This document shows positions 23,151 through 33,299 of a stretch of DNA of 64,000 nucleotides, piece by piece. Made by a program: the position numbers and the translations under genes. The stretch is from Owenia fusiformis (Eukaryota > Annelida > Polychaeta > Sabellida > Oweniidae). Below the pieces are notes generated by a model. It did not search any database. It was not told the DNA's origin and saw only the letters and a list, made by a program, of their open reading frames with translations. The stretch is from NCBI GenBank assembly GCA_903813345.2, contig CAIIXF020000007.1:31609564-31673563 (forward strand), in the 5' to 3' direction. Each line of letters begins with the position of its first letter. Positions within the stretch are counted from its first letter, which is position 1.

Positions 23151-25195
23151 CTCTGTTAAGCATGATAAAAGGCAAGAAGTTTAGTTAGAAATAAAAGAGT
23201 TATCTCATGAATGGGACCCTTACATGGCTCCTAAAAGGTAGAAGACACTAAATGGTGTAACACTATAAGCTGAATTTTGTCCACATAGAGCATGTGCACA
23301 ATACTAAAGACATGTAAAATTGAACTGTCAAAATAATAGAAAATACTCACCAGCTCGCCTCTACCGGAAGTTATGATACATTATGGTGTAACTACGGTAA
23401 TTAATTTTAAAATATTGAAAAAATCAACAACATTCAATTTCTAGGGTGTACACCCATTTTCGAGCGAATTTGCCGATATAATAACAATATTTTTGAGTTC
23501 CCCTAGGCTATATATAAACTTCATCAATACACAGTATATTCAACATAGGTTTTGCTTCTCGATTTTTAAATATCACTATGCAAAGACAGGGACTCATTTT
23601 AGGTAAAATCATTGCTTCACCAATGAAAATTAAAGGGAAGGTTAGCTCACAAAATAAATAAATCCATTACAATGTTAAGTATATGATTTGAAAGATTGTC
23701 TGGATTATATGTGTGATCGATTGATGCATAAACAAACATATTCATTTCAACTTGCAGACCTCCATTCTGGCTCATGTATAGGCCTAAGACGCCATATTGC
23801 CTTATGTATTGTACTGCCCATGCGTGCATACTTAATGCGTGACGTCACATCGACAGAGATCAGCGATCAAGTTTGACTAAAAAATTAAAAGATCCACACT
23901 TAACAGCACAAAAATGATATCAATGATCGCCTATTTCATATCAAATAAGTGTAGGATGTAAGGTTTAACATTTTTCTTGTTATTTAGTATTTACAGAAGC
24001 AGAGCTTGTAAAGAAACCAAGTTTTAAATTCCGATTTTGACTGTTGACAAAAATAAAGAAAAGAGAGAAAGAGGTGACTTGTTAGAAACAATGACATGAA
24101 ATTGTGAATAAAAAAGATATTATTGTGGGTTTTATTTTTTGAGAGTTCATCAAATACACTCATGTGTATTAATTTAAATATGTATTGTAATACCTCTCAG
24201 TTCTACCAAGGATTATAAAAACTGATCGAAATGGCTTCATTTTTAAAGTATAAAAAACACTACCCTACCCGGAAGTAGTATAACATGTATATTGAAACCA
24301 TGTGTAAACTGTAAATCACGTGAATTAGCTGATGCAATCAGGATGTGACTAGTACAAAGTAACTATGATGCAATCAGGATATGACTTGTGCAAAATAATT
24401 GGCTTCACCTAGAATTCGCGATCTTTGCTCTTTAGCATAACATGAAGACATGTTTTGTGTTTAAGTAGCTAGATTCAAATACAAACTAAATGAATAAAAC
24501 ATAAACCAACCATCATTTGTTCCAATCATGGCGAATTTTCAAGGAAATAAGTGTAACTGAATGTAAATCGACAGCGGAGCTCTTCAATTATGAGGTGAGA
24601 AAAATATAAAAATAAAAACAAAAATAAATCTCACAGAATAGAGCTATTTATACGATTCTAAGTACATTTTAAGTGCTCCATACATTAATGTAAGTATAAA
24701 AGCCATTAACCTCAACTGGGAAGCACTTTCCAACTATTTTTACGGCTTGAATTGTAAGAAAATGGCACTTATCTCAAAAAATGGAAATTTGAAAGAAGCT
24801 CAATTTATTGTGAAGATGAAGTTTATATATATATCTGTATATGGGGGTGCGAATATATAGTCATAGTATGGGCTAATTCGCTTAAAATGGCGATATATAC
24901 CTCAGAACTTGTATTTTGTGATTTTTTCAATATTTTAAAATTAATTACCGTAGTTACACCATAACGTATCATAACTTCCGGAAAAGACGAGCTGGTAAGT
25001 ATATTTCAGTTCTTTTGACAGTTCAATTTTACATGTCTTTAGTATTGTGCACATGCTCTATGTGGACAAAATTCAGCTTATAGTGTTACACCATTTAGTG
25101 TCTTCTACCTTTTAGGAGCTATGTAAGGGTCCCATTCATGAGATAACTCTTTTATTTCTAACTAAACTTCTTGCCTTTTATCATGCTTAACAGAG
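23151..25195. mobile_element. 2.05-kb inverted-repeat element
   Basis: CTCTGTTAAGCATGATAAAA at the left is the complement of the right end. The arms extend about 380 bp (23151-23535, 24815-25195) at high identity, including GTCCACATAGAGCATGTGCA. The 1.3-kb centre holds only short frames with no transposase. No clear target duplication is visible at the ends I chose. Confidence 0.85.
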
Positions 25196-25380
25196 TTTAA
25201 CACAGTTGTTGCAAATCAAAGAGAATTACCAAAATAGGAAACAAAAAACAACTGTTTTAAAAACTGTACCAAAATGCTGGAATATAATGTTTTGTAGATT
25301 TACAATTTCAGGACTAAGGTCTCGGGGTAGTTATCAGAAATTTATACCAAAAAGGAAATGAAAAAAACATGGGGATTTTA

Positions 25381-25630
25381 GAATTTTTTGAAGTAAGATA
25401 ACAGAGTTCTGCTTTGATCTTCAGTCAGTTGTACTACTCCCATATATCATTAATTATACATGGCCAGGATCTCAATGATCATGGTCAAAATGTCTCTAAA
25501 CATGATGAAATTGCTTTTCAGCCTACTGAAATTCAAAATATTCTGTCCCGTGAACTTTTCGAAACGCAACTTTTAACTTTTTTCAGTCACACTTTTAGAA
25601 CTCTGTTACCTTACTTCAAAAAATTTAGGC
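25381..25630. repeat. 250-bp inverted repeat
   Basis: TTTTTTGAAGTAAGATAACA at 25385 pairs with the complementary sequence ending at about 25627, one mismatch in roughly 30 bp, around a loop of about 185 bp. A small MITE is likely. Confidence 0.65.
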
Positions 25631-25934
25631 CTATCTATAATTCAGAATAGTTATGAACCTATGGTCCTTGTAATTTAATACATTATTTATTCAACGATAC
25701 ATGCCATCTTTTTACATGTTGTTATCAAAACGATAAGGAATCCGAAATATATAACAGATATATAAACGTATTTTTAAACAATACTTCTTTTTGGTCCTTT
25801 GATTCTTATTTCTATAAGCTAGCTAGACTTGTTTTCGGTTTGATTGACTGATAAAATAAAGTGATTTTGACTAATTGTGGTTTGTTTGCAGACGATCTTA
25901 CCAAACAGTGTTTTCCCCGGCAACACATTTCAGG

Positions 25935-26279
25935 ATGCAGGCAATCCAGATGCAACCAGCTGCCCAACCCCATGTTGTGGTGGTCCAGGCTGGTGGGCAG
26001 GATCAGAAGAAACCTCCTAACTACCTATGCCTGGCAGTGTTCGTGATGCTTTGCTGTGATTTCCCCTTAGGACTGGTCGCTGTCATTTGTGCCGCCGTTT
26101 CAGACTCGAATTACAATGAAGGGGATATTGAGGCTGCTTCTAACAAGGGGAAAATAGCCCTCTGTCTAAGCATCTTCTCCATTATCACCACTGTTGGATT
26201 CATAATTTTCGTTGTTGTTTTCTGTGTCGTCGTCGCCAAATCCTTCTTTGGGATACCCGTTTGGTTTCTCTCTGGCTGA
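25935..26279 (+). CDS. CD225/dispanin (IFITM-like) two-pass membrane protein
   Basis: 114 residues. The CD225 domain spans about residues 27-100: PPNYLCLAVFVMLCCDFPLG, then VAVICAAVSDSNYNEGDIEAA, then a second hydrophobic stretch (about 75-101). The CC-x2-P-x-G core and the Gly-Asp-x-x-x-Ala pattern are typical of the family, and the paired Cys are usual palmitoylation sites. The N-terminus is short, Gln/Pro-rich and without a signal peptide. The first ATG after a splice acceptor at 25890-25891 is at 25935, so an upstream non-coding exon is likely. The whole coding sequence is in one exon, while vertebrate IFITM genes split it in two. Family members act in membranes of the cell surface, endosomes or synapses. 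Which role applies here cannot be told from sequence. Confidence 0.85.
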   Translation: MQAIQMQPAAQPHVVVVQAGGQDQKKPPNYLCLAVFVMLCCDFPLGLVAVICAAVSDSNYNEGDIEAASNKGKIALCLSIFSIITTVGFIIFVVVFCVVVAKSFFGIPVWFLSG

Positions 26280-26491
26280 CATAGGAATCGCAAATTATTA
26301 ATTAACTTAATTAGACAGATATCCATGGAATTCGAATATAGAAATATAGTTGCATATCTGTCAAATTGACAATGGGTTATTGACCTACATTTTGAAAGCA
26401 TACTTCGGATAATATTACAAATCACACAATCAATGTGTGGGACAGGCTTATGCTACTACATTGTATATAAAGATGGCAGATATGGTCGTGG

Positions 26492-26497
26492 AATAAA
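26492..26497 (+). promoter_or_regulatory. Polyadenylation signal of the CD225 gene
   Basis: AATAAA lies 213 bp after the stop, before the MITE at 26701. It is the first such hexamer downstream of the stop. Confidence 0.5.
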
Positions 26498-26700
26498 TGC
26501 TTGTTGATCTGTTATACTGTAGGTGTTTACGTGTTCGTCTTTAAGAAGACTTGTGACAACTGAAAATCTGGTAATGCAACGTTTCAAGCGATGCCAAGAA
26601 CTCTTTTCAAGTGACATAAGGAGTAACATTGGACAGTTTCTACAAAAGCAAGACGTTTGTAAATATTTCAGGCAGTGGAAGGAAAGTGAGATTGCATTTA

Positions 26701-27146
26701 CACTGTTCCACAACTATTTACTTTGACGGAAGGTCAATGTAACAAAATGGATGAACTTCCAGGATACGTGTTTTTTTTGTTTTCTCGATTTAAACCTACT
26801 TATAAGTCAAGTTGCGTATTATCATTTTGCACAAAGTTAGACAATATAGTCTAGCTTTTAGAAATGCTCTCGGTTTGGAATTTGACTTCAATAAAGCTGT
26901 AATTCATGCATTTAGACCATCACTTTTGTTACATTGACGTAAGTCGTCAAAGTAACATATATTGGTAATATAATGAACTTTCGTCAATGTAACAAAAGCG
27001 AGGGGCTAATTTTATGAATTGCAACTTCATTAACAAAACAAATTTCAAATAGAAGAAACTTATTAAAGCAAGACTATATTTTCAAGCTTTGTGCCAAGTT
27101 CATACATTTTTGACGTTCCATCAAAGTAACTAGTTGTGGAACAGTG
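26701..27146. mobile_element. 446-bp MITE with ATTTA target duplication
   Basis: The ends CACTGTTCCACAACTA and TAGTTGTGGAACAGTG are exact complements, and perfect ATTTA direct repeats flank them (26696-26700, 27147-27151). An inner motif CAATGTAACAAAA appears in both orientations near 26733, 26925 and 26985, giving a second, inner palindrome. No coding capacity. Confidence 0.9.
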
Positions 27147-27151
27147 ATTTA

Positions 27152-29593
27152 TGGACGACTCATTTAGATTTACTTGTTCGTGAGCTAAACAACAGGATTA
27201 TATATATTTTATATTAATTTATTTGTTATGCGAATATTCAATATAAGGATGATCCTAAAATATGGCTTCCAATTCGAGTTAAAACTCGTGCAATGTTATT
27301 ATTTGCAAATATCGATACCTTCATATAAACTTATTTCATTTACTTTTAACTAATTTACCCAATTTACTTCCATCGAAAAACTTCTCACACAATTTTCGAG
27401 CTTCGACATTTTCAGAAAAGAAGATTCGTATATAGTAGTCGTTCAATAATAAAAAGTACAATTGGCTAATTTTAGAGTTCTGTATTAAGAGATCACTCTT
27501 TCATTCTTATGTTTACAATACTTATCGGAACAATAGTATACAAAGAAATATCTCACCTATGATGGTTAAAAAGAGTTCACCAGAACAGCGTCTGAGCAGT
27601 TAAAGGGGTCTGGTCTCTATCTCTGACTTTAAATTACATGAATCCAACATTCTTAATTAACACCAGAAACAGATACAATTTTGTGATTACTGAATTATTT
27701 ATCAAAGTTCGAAAAAAGTTTAGTTTATGCAGTGCGTAAGCCATTTTTCAAATATTTTCAACAGTATAACTAGATAACGGCAACTCCGCGGAGTAGCAAA
27801 TCCCAACGAACAAAATATCAATTACCAAATTCCAATCAATTATACTCATTACTTTGGTTGAAAATGAAAAAAATAGATTTTAGAATTGCGAATTCCTGCA
27901 AAGCAGCCATTTTGAATTTTCTGAGGTACAAATCTGAAAAATAATACCATAATTGTGATCTACTCCAAAATTCCTTCAATTTGAGTATAATATAGCCATA
28001 CTTTGAAGGGATCGAAAAAGTATTGCGAAATTGTACATTAGACGGCCATTTTGAATTTTACGAGGCTCGAATCAGAAAAAATATACAATATTTGCAATCT
28101 TCTCTTAATTGCCTTTCATTTGAGTATAATAAAGCTATACTTCAGAAAGATCTAAAAATTAGCGAAAATTTCTGTTTTCCTGTCCCCCCATACATGGCCC
28201 CTGGGGGTCAGGATGAAAAACACGGAATATATGTGAAATAGATAAATGTTGTGAATACACTACCAAAATTTCAAACAATAATATTAATTACTTTGGTTTA
28301 GAATGAAAAATTTATGATTTTTGCGAAAAAGTCCCGTCATTTTTAAAGCGGCGGCCATCTTGAAAAAAATTCAACTAGTATTTAAGTTATCTTCCGGACA
28401 GACAGACGGACTGACTGACTGACGGACTGACAGACTGACGGACAGACGGACGGACGGAGGGCTTCACTATATCCCTAACGAACTTCGTTCGTTGGGATAA
28501 TTAGCCTAAATGTTTGGAAAGGTGGTTTCTATCCAAATCTGTAAATGGTGAATTATGTCACATTTAGGTTGTTCTAATTTTTCTGTCTATGATGTATTTT
28601 AAGATCTAAATTGGGAGACAAAGTAACTTACCGGAGTGGATTCTGAATTATCGCGTTTCATTTGATTCACATTATTTGAGAAATTAATATTCCTATCAAA
28701 TTGGTAAACATCATACATACATTTTTATTTTTTATTGCAGCATGACAAGTCCATTTATTACAATTATTAAATCAAGTATCCGCATGTACATGTTTAAATA
28801 TTATTATTCATTAATAAAATATACAGTGTATCTAGTACTATCTACCTAAGATACAAAATACAGCATTTGTACAAAAAGAAGATATAGCGTTTTATCAGAA
28901 CTTCTAGATCGGCCTTTGTATACAGTTATATACGTCCATTTGATCTTATGTTGAAGTTGAATGTTTCATTTGTTCTTACGTCGAGATAATTGCACATCAG
29001 TCACTTTCATTTGGATTCTTTTAGTCACGTACATTCGAAGTGAACTACAATTAAGTCGTAATTCCATTAAGTCATCCGAAATCACATTGGGTACCTTTAC
29101 ATAAATTGTGCTGTCCTTTATGAAGTATATAAGAAACATGCATTTGTCCCGTACGCGTTATGTCTTCACAGCTCGTTACACTCCCTACTATTATGACGTA
29201 TTTGTAACGCATCAGTCATGTACACTACATATCTGCGGTAGTCCTCCATTAGAAGCATTTCAAGATCACCTTCAATCGAGGTGTTCTGTCCCTGTTTATT
29301 GTACATCTAGACTTCACACGCGTCTTGAAAGTGCTAGTGATCATTAATAAAGATATGTTCTTTAATTCAGTGAATTACAATGAAAGGCTTCACATCTCTA
29401 TGATCGTGAAATACATTAATTGCAATCAGCGTTCTTTAGAAGAATGGTGTATATCCAAAAATGGCTAAACATAATCATAGTAGTTTATTCAACCTGATTA
29501 GCACAAATTGTATTTGATTTGCAATTGCGAATTGATTTACAATTTATTTTATATGATTCGTTTAATATAATCACATAAATGAACTCAATTGAC
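27152..29593. other. Intergenic stretch, mostly old repeats
   Basis: Between two MITEs. It contains the repeat block at 27790-28500 described separately. The frame 29108-29347 begins at a GTG and has no motif. I see no gene or RNA gene. Confidence 0.5.
27790..28500 (+). repeat. Degenerate ~140-bp tandem units ending in a GGAC/GACT microsatellite
   Basis: GGCCATTTTGAATTTT(C/A)(C/T)GAGG occurs near 27905 and 28045, with a weaker copy near 28350, each followed by ATTTGAGTATAATA(T/A)AG. A GACAGACGGACTGACT-type run occupies 28398-28460. AATCCCAACGAAC near 27800 and GTTCGTTGGGAT near 28487 form a possible inverted end pair, so this may be one old transposon of about 0.7 kb. Confidence 0.6.
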
Positions 29594-29598
29594 TATTC

Positions 29599-30107
29599 CA
29601 CATCGGAATAGCCTGACAACGGTGAAATCGGATACCGTTGTCATAAATGGCGGACATAACCGTCGCTTCAACTCTTCAATTACTCGGTCCTCGTTTCATG
29701 GGACTTGATCGTCGCTAATTTTGTGCATGTATTAAGCTCTTGTATCATATGAAATCCCAATTTTGATCAAATTGGGTCGTGAATCGCCACAATATAGAGT
29801 CTTCGATATCGTCAATGACGACTGAATCTGAATTTTAAATAATTTACCATATGCCGTTGTCTTTTTAAATCATCCAAAATTCAGATTCCGTTGTCACTGA
29901 CGATATCGAAGACGCTATACAATTTGTTTGATCGAAATTGGGATTTCATATGATACATTATCACAAGAGCTTAATACATGCACAGAATTAGCGACGATAA
30001 AGTCCCATGAAACGACGACCGAGTGATTGAAGATTTGAAGCGGCGGTTATGTCCGTCATTTGTTACAACGGTATATGACCTTACCGTTGTCAGGCTATTC
30101 CGGTGTG
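29599..30107. mobile_element. 509-bp palindromic MITE with TATTC target duplication
   Basis: CACATCGGAATAGCCTGACA at the left pairs with TGTCAGGCTATTCCGGTGTG at the right, one mismatch. Nearly the whole element folds: arms of about 235 bp with ACGATATCGAAGAC near the centre. TATTC flanks both ends (29594-29598, 30108-30112). Confidence 0.9.
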
Positions 30108-30112
30108 TATTC

Positions 30113-31484
30113 GTCGATGCAATATAGCGCAAAAAGGCACACTCATAATTAGTTGAAACCGACTCTTATAGGCGTGTGTCTCTTCTCTGCCTAGAATCCT
30201 AAGAGAGATACTTTAACTAGTTTAACTATTCTTTTTCCAGACCAGAAATCCCCAAGGAAAAACATCTAATTTTACAAAAAGGAAAGTACTGCATATTATA
30301 CAATGTGATTAAAACCAAATAAATAAAAAATGTTCAAGTCAAATTCTGTTGCGAATTAAAGACTGACACGTGTAAAAAGCAGGCATTCTGAAGGTCTATT
30401 TAACATTTAAGAAGATGCGATGTTAAAGCAATCTGCGCTAAGTGCTTGGTGTTAAGTGTGCTGTGGAGATAAAAGTTGATAACGCAACATCATTCTCAAC
30501 AGCGGCTCGAATGAAAGGCGAAATCCAGAAATTGATATGGTTAATTGCACCATGTAATAAGCTTGATTGCCTGATCCGTCCATTCAATCAGATTCTATGA
30601 CTTTACTGGACCGTTGAAAGGCATTACAGCTCAAATCTGCTAGCTTGACGAGTGATCAGAAATCGAGACGATTATTTGGATTATGTAATTAAAAATAGAA
30701 TAAGAAATTGGTTGTTGAAATGATTAGTCTCTGGACTATGATCTTTTCTAGTTGAATGTGATAATCACTCTCCGACGTTTCTATATATTGTATTTGTATT
30801 AACAGATTATAAAGCTCTGACAATCCAAGTGTTTCCCATTTAATTATATAATGCTCCATATACAGGGATAAAGTAATCCCCGTAGGAGTGGACCATCGAA
30901 TTTGTTTAAATCCAGTGTGAAATAAATGTCTTTCCTCTGGTCCTAATAAGTATAAAATATAAATAAAGAGTAAGAAGTACAATTTGTTAATCAGTCGTCA
31001 GGGAGAGGACCGTATTTGTTTGGCTAGTACCCAAATGTTACATTAGCACGGGTAATGCAATAGCCATAGCACGGGTCATGCAATATTAGCCAATACGTCA
31101 ATTTTCGTCATTATATAGATTAGCAAAATAGCGACTTGCAAAAAGGAACTCTCATATTGACACCCTATTCAAGTGATCTTATCAGTGGCACTGGCTTTGT
31201 TTGCATTACTGCGGAATATAACTGATCATTTCAGTAAAAATAGTGACCCTAATTAACCGTAATTTTGTAAATGGAGATGTGTCACAGCTATTTCGGTTGG
31301 CGATACAACATTGTCCAGTTTTTGCTAGGAAATAAACTCTTTGCTTGGCTATCAACATTAGGTAGAATAAAATGATTTCATGTGAATATTTTTCGTTCAG
31401 TTCAAAATACCTATAAAAACTGTATTTTAACTTATCAGCACTCTATGGATTTTCAACTCATGTAAATCAGCACTAAATGGGAAT
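30113..31484. other. Intergenic stretch downstream of the receptor gene
   Basis: No gene recognised. The minus-strand frame 30689-30982 has no known domain. AGCACGGGT(A/C)ATGCAATA occurs twice at 31047-31085. Confidence 0.45.
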
Positions 31485-31490
31485 TTTATT
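31485..31490 (-). promoter_or_regulatory. Candidate polyadenylation signal of the receptor gene
   Basis: AATAAA on the minus strand, about 320 bp past the receptor stop codon, is the first one downstream. Confidence 0.35.
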
Positions 31491-31809
31491 GTCTAACTAA
31501 ATAGTAATTTTTCATAAAATCCACAAATCGGGACCTCATAAAAAGTTGGTATATATACAATGAAATAAAAAGTAAATTACATTTTTCCCGTTGTAAAAAT
31601 AACAATTAAGTGTACAAAAGTGTGTCCGCTAACTTACTATGCATTTCGAATGACTTATCTGGCTAATGGACTTGAACATGTGGGCGTGCATGCACAATGG
31701 CATCATGGGTAATTTAGTAATAAAATCACCCATTCGTGCATTCTTATCACCGATGCCTAATCTTTTGCAATAGGCTAAGATTGATCTGGAGATCCCAAAG
31801 CAATTATCG

Positions 31810-33291
31810 TTAATTTCGTTGATAGCTTGGACTTAGCATTGAAACAGACGTTCTCTGGCAGCCCCGACCTCGGACTTTTGCCTTCCCATACTTTCCAAAC
31901 AATATTTTCTTAAAAGCTTTTCTAAAGTCTGGATTAAACACTGTGTAAATTACTGGGTTTAGAAGACTGTTTAAATACCCCAGCCACATGATGATACTCA
32001 GCACCACTGGAGGAATGTTACAAGTTGAACAAAACGGCGAAACTAGCTCGCCAATAAAAAATGGTAGCCAACACACGATAAATGCGCCAGTCACAATCGC
32101 TAGCGTTCGAGCTGCTTTTCTTTCACGTTTTATTTCCAAACGTTCAGATTTAACTTTCTGTTTTTGCCTTCGTTTTCTGGTATTTATCACTGTATCAACT
32201 CGTAGGAAAGCATTTGACAATTTCTTTTTATTGTTGTAATTTCTGTCATAACCATTATTTAAAGGAATGAGACTATTTCCATTAGTTTGTAATTGGTGAT
32301 CGTTCGTGTATTTTATTGGGCTTCCTTGGCGTGATTGTCTCCCATTCTCTGCGATTAGGGAATCGCCGTTTGTCATATCGGCACATGTTCTCTCCGGACT
32401 ATCGCTGATGTTACATGTCGGCGATATTTCCGTTACCGATAAGTCATCTCCGTCTACATCATTGCTGTTTTGTTGTATTGTGCTAGGAGTCGCACAGTAT
32501 CCTCTAAAAGACTTTTTCCGAATTCGAGATTTCGCTGCTTTGAATATTTTACCGTATATGATAAGAATGATAACCAATGGTAGATAAAACGCACCTATTG
32601 TAGCGAAGATACGATATGCGAGGTGCGTGCTGACCATGCATACACCCGTGACGTCAGGGTCGTCCTGCTCGGATTTTAGTCCAAAATGCGGTGGTATTGT
32701 GATACATACCGCGAGAAACCAGACGATCAGTATCATGATAAGCATACGTTTAGCAGTCCTACTTCGCATGTAGTCGATCCTAGTAACAGCCCAGTAGCGA
32801 TCAAGGGCAATGCAAACAAGGTGGAGGATGGAGGCCGTGCAGCAGAGGACGTCGAACGACACGTACATGTTACATAGTTGGGCGCCAAGAAACCACACCG
32901 AGCTGATCTCGCTAATGAGGCTCAGGGGCATGACAAGTGCAGCGACTAAGAGATCACACAACGCCAGAGAGGCAACTAGGTAATTAGCAACCCCCTGAAG
33001 ACTCCTCTCCAACGCTATTGCTGCTATCACAAATACATTTCCTATAATTGTCGCTAAAATCATCAAACCTAATACTAAGGATGTTATTACTATGTGCGGC
33101 AGACTATGTGGCGTCAACACCAACTCTACGGTTGTGTGATTTGAAATATCCCGCCCCCATGGCCCAGAAACGTTCATATCCGATCCATCTGACCAGCTAG
33201 AGCTCTCGTTTAATGGTGATATATCCACTGATAAGTTTGTCAGAAACATAACTTCATACCCTAGAGTAGGAAAACGTTTTTCACCCTCCAT
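31810..33291 (-). CDS. 5-HT1-like serotonin receptor, class A GPCR, intronless
   Basis: 493 residues from an ATG at 33291. The N-terminus has four glycosylation sequons (Asn19, 28, 40, 51). Seven membrane segments follow, with LALCDLLVA (Asp2.50), SFDVLCCTASILHL (Asp147, position 3.32, amine binding), DRYWAV, Trp4.50, a 140-residue basic third loop, FIVCWLPFF and NPVIY. Cys140 and Cys218 can form the conserved disulfide. TM5 reads FATIGAFYLP, with Ala at 5.42 and 5.46 instead of the serines of catecholamine receptors, which favours serotonin. The stretch AAIALERSLQxVANYLxxSLA and the end ARERK-like/KKI helix 8 resemble 5-HT1A. A start at Met15 is possible. ICL2 reads VTRIDYMRSRT and lacks the usual Asp-Pro. 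Coupling to Gi is the family norm, inferred here. Confidence 0.88.
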   Translation of the reverse strand: MEGEKRFPTLGYEVMFLTNLSVDISPLNESSSWSDGSDMNVSGPWGRDISNHTTVELVLTPHSLPHIVITSLVLGLMILATIIGNVFVIAAIALERSLQGVANYLVASLALCDLLVAALVMPLSLISEISSVWFLGAQLCNMYVSFDVLCCTASILHLVCIALDRYWAVTRIDYMRSRTAKRMLIMILIVWFLAVCITIPPHFGLKSEQDDPDVTGVCMVSTHLAYRIFATIGAFYLPLVIILIIYGKIFKAAKSRIRKKSFRGYCATPSTIQQNSNDVDGDDLSVTEISPTCNISDSPERTCADMTNGDSLIAENGRQSRQGSPIKYTNDHQLQTNGNSLIPLNNGYDRNYNNKKKLSNAFLRVDTVINTRKRRQKQKVKSERLEIKRERKAARTLAIVTGAFIVCWLPFFIGELVSPFCSTCNIPPVVLSIIMWLGYLNSLLNPVIYTVFNPDFRKAFKKILFGKYGKAKVRGRGCQRTSVSMLSPSYQRN

Positions 33292-33299
33292 GGTGCTCT

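Noticed and set aside
25875-25934. N-terminal extension of the CD225 protein (upstream in-frame codons)
   Set aside because: The frame crosses a splice acceptor at 25890-25891 and starts at a non-ATG codon. The ATG at 25935 fits the family N-terminus.
31988-32877. Plus-strand ORFs of 63-93 codons opposite the receptor gene
   Set aside because: They are antisense shadows of the 493-codon receptor ORF, with no motif of their own.
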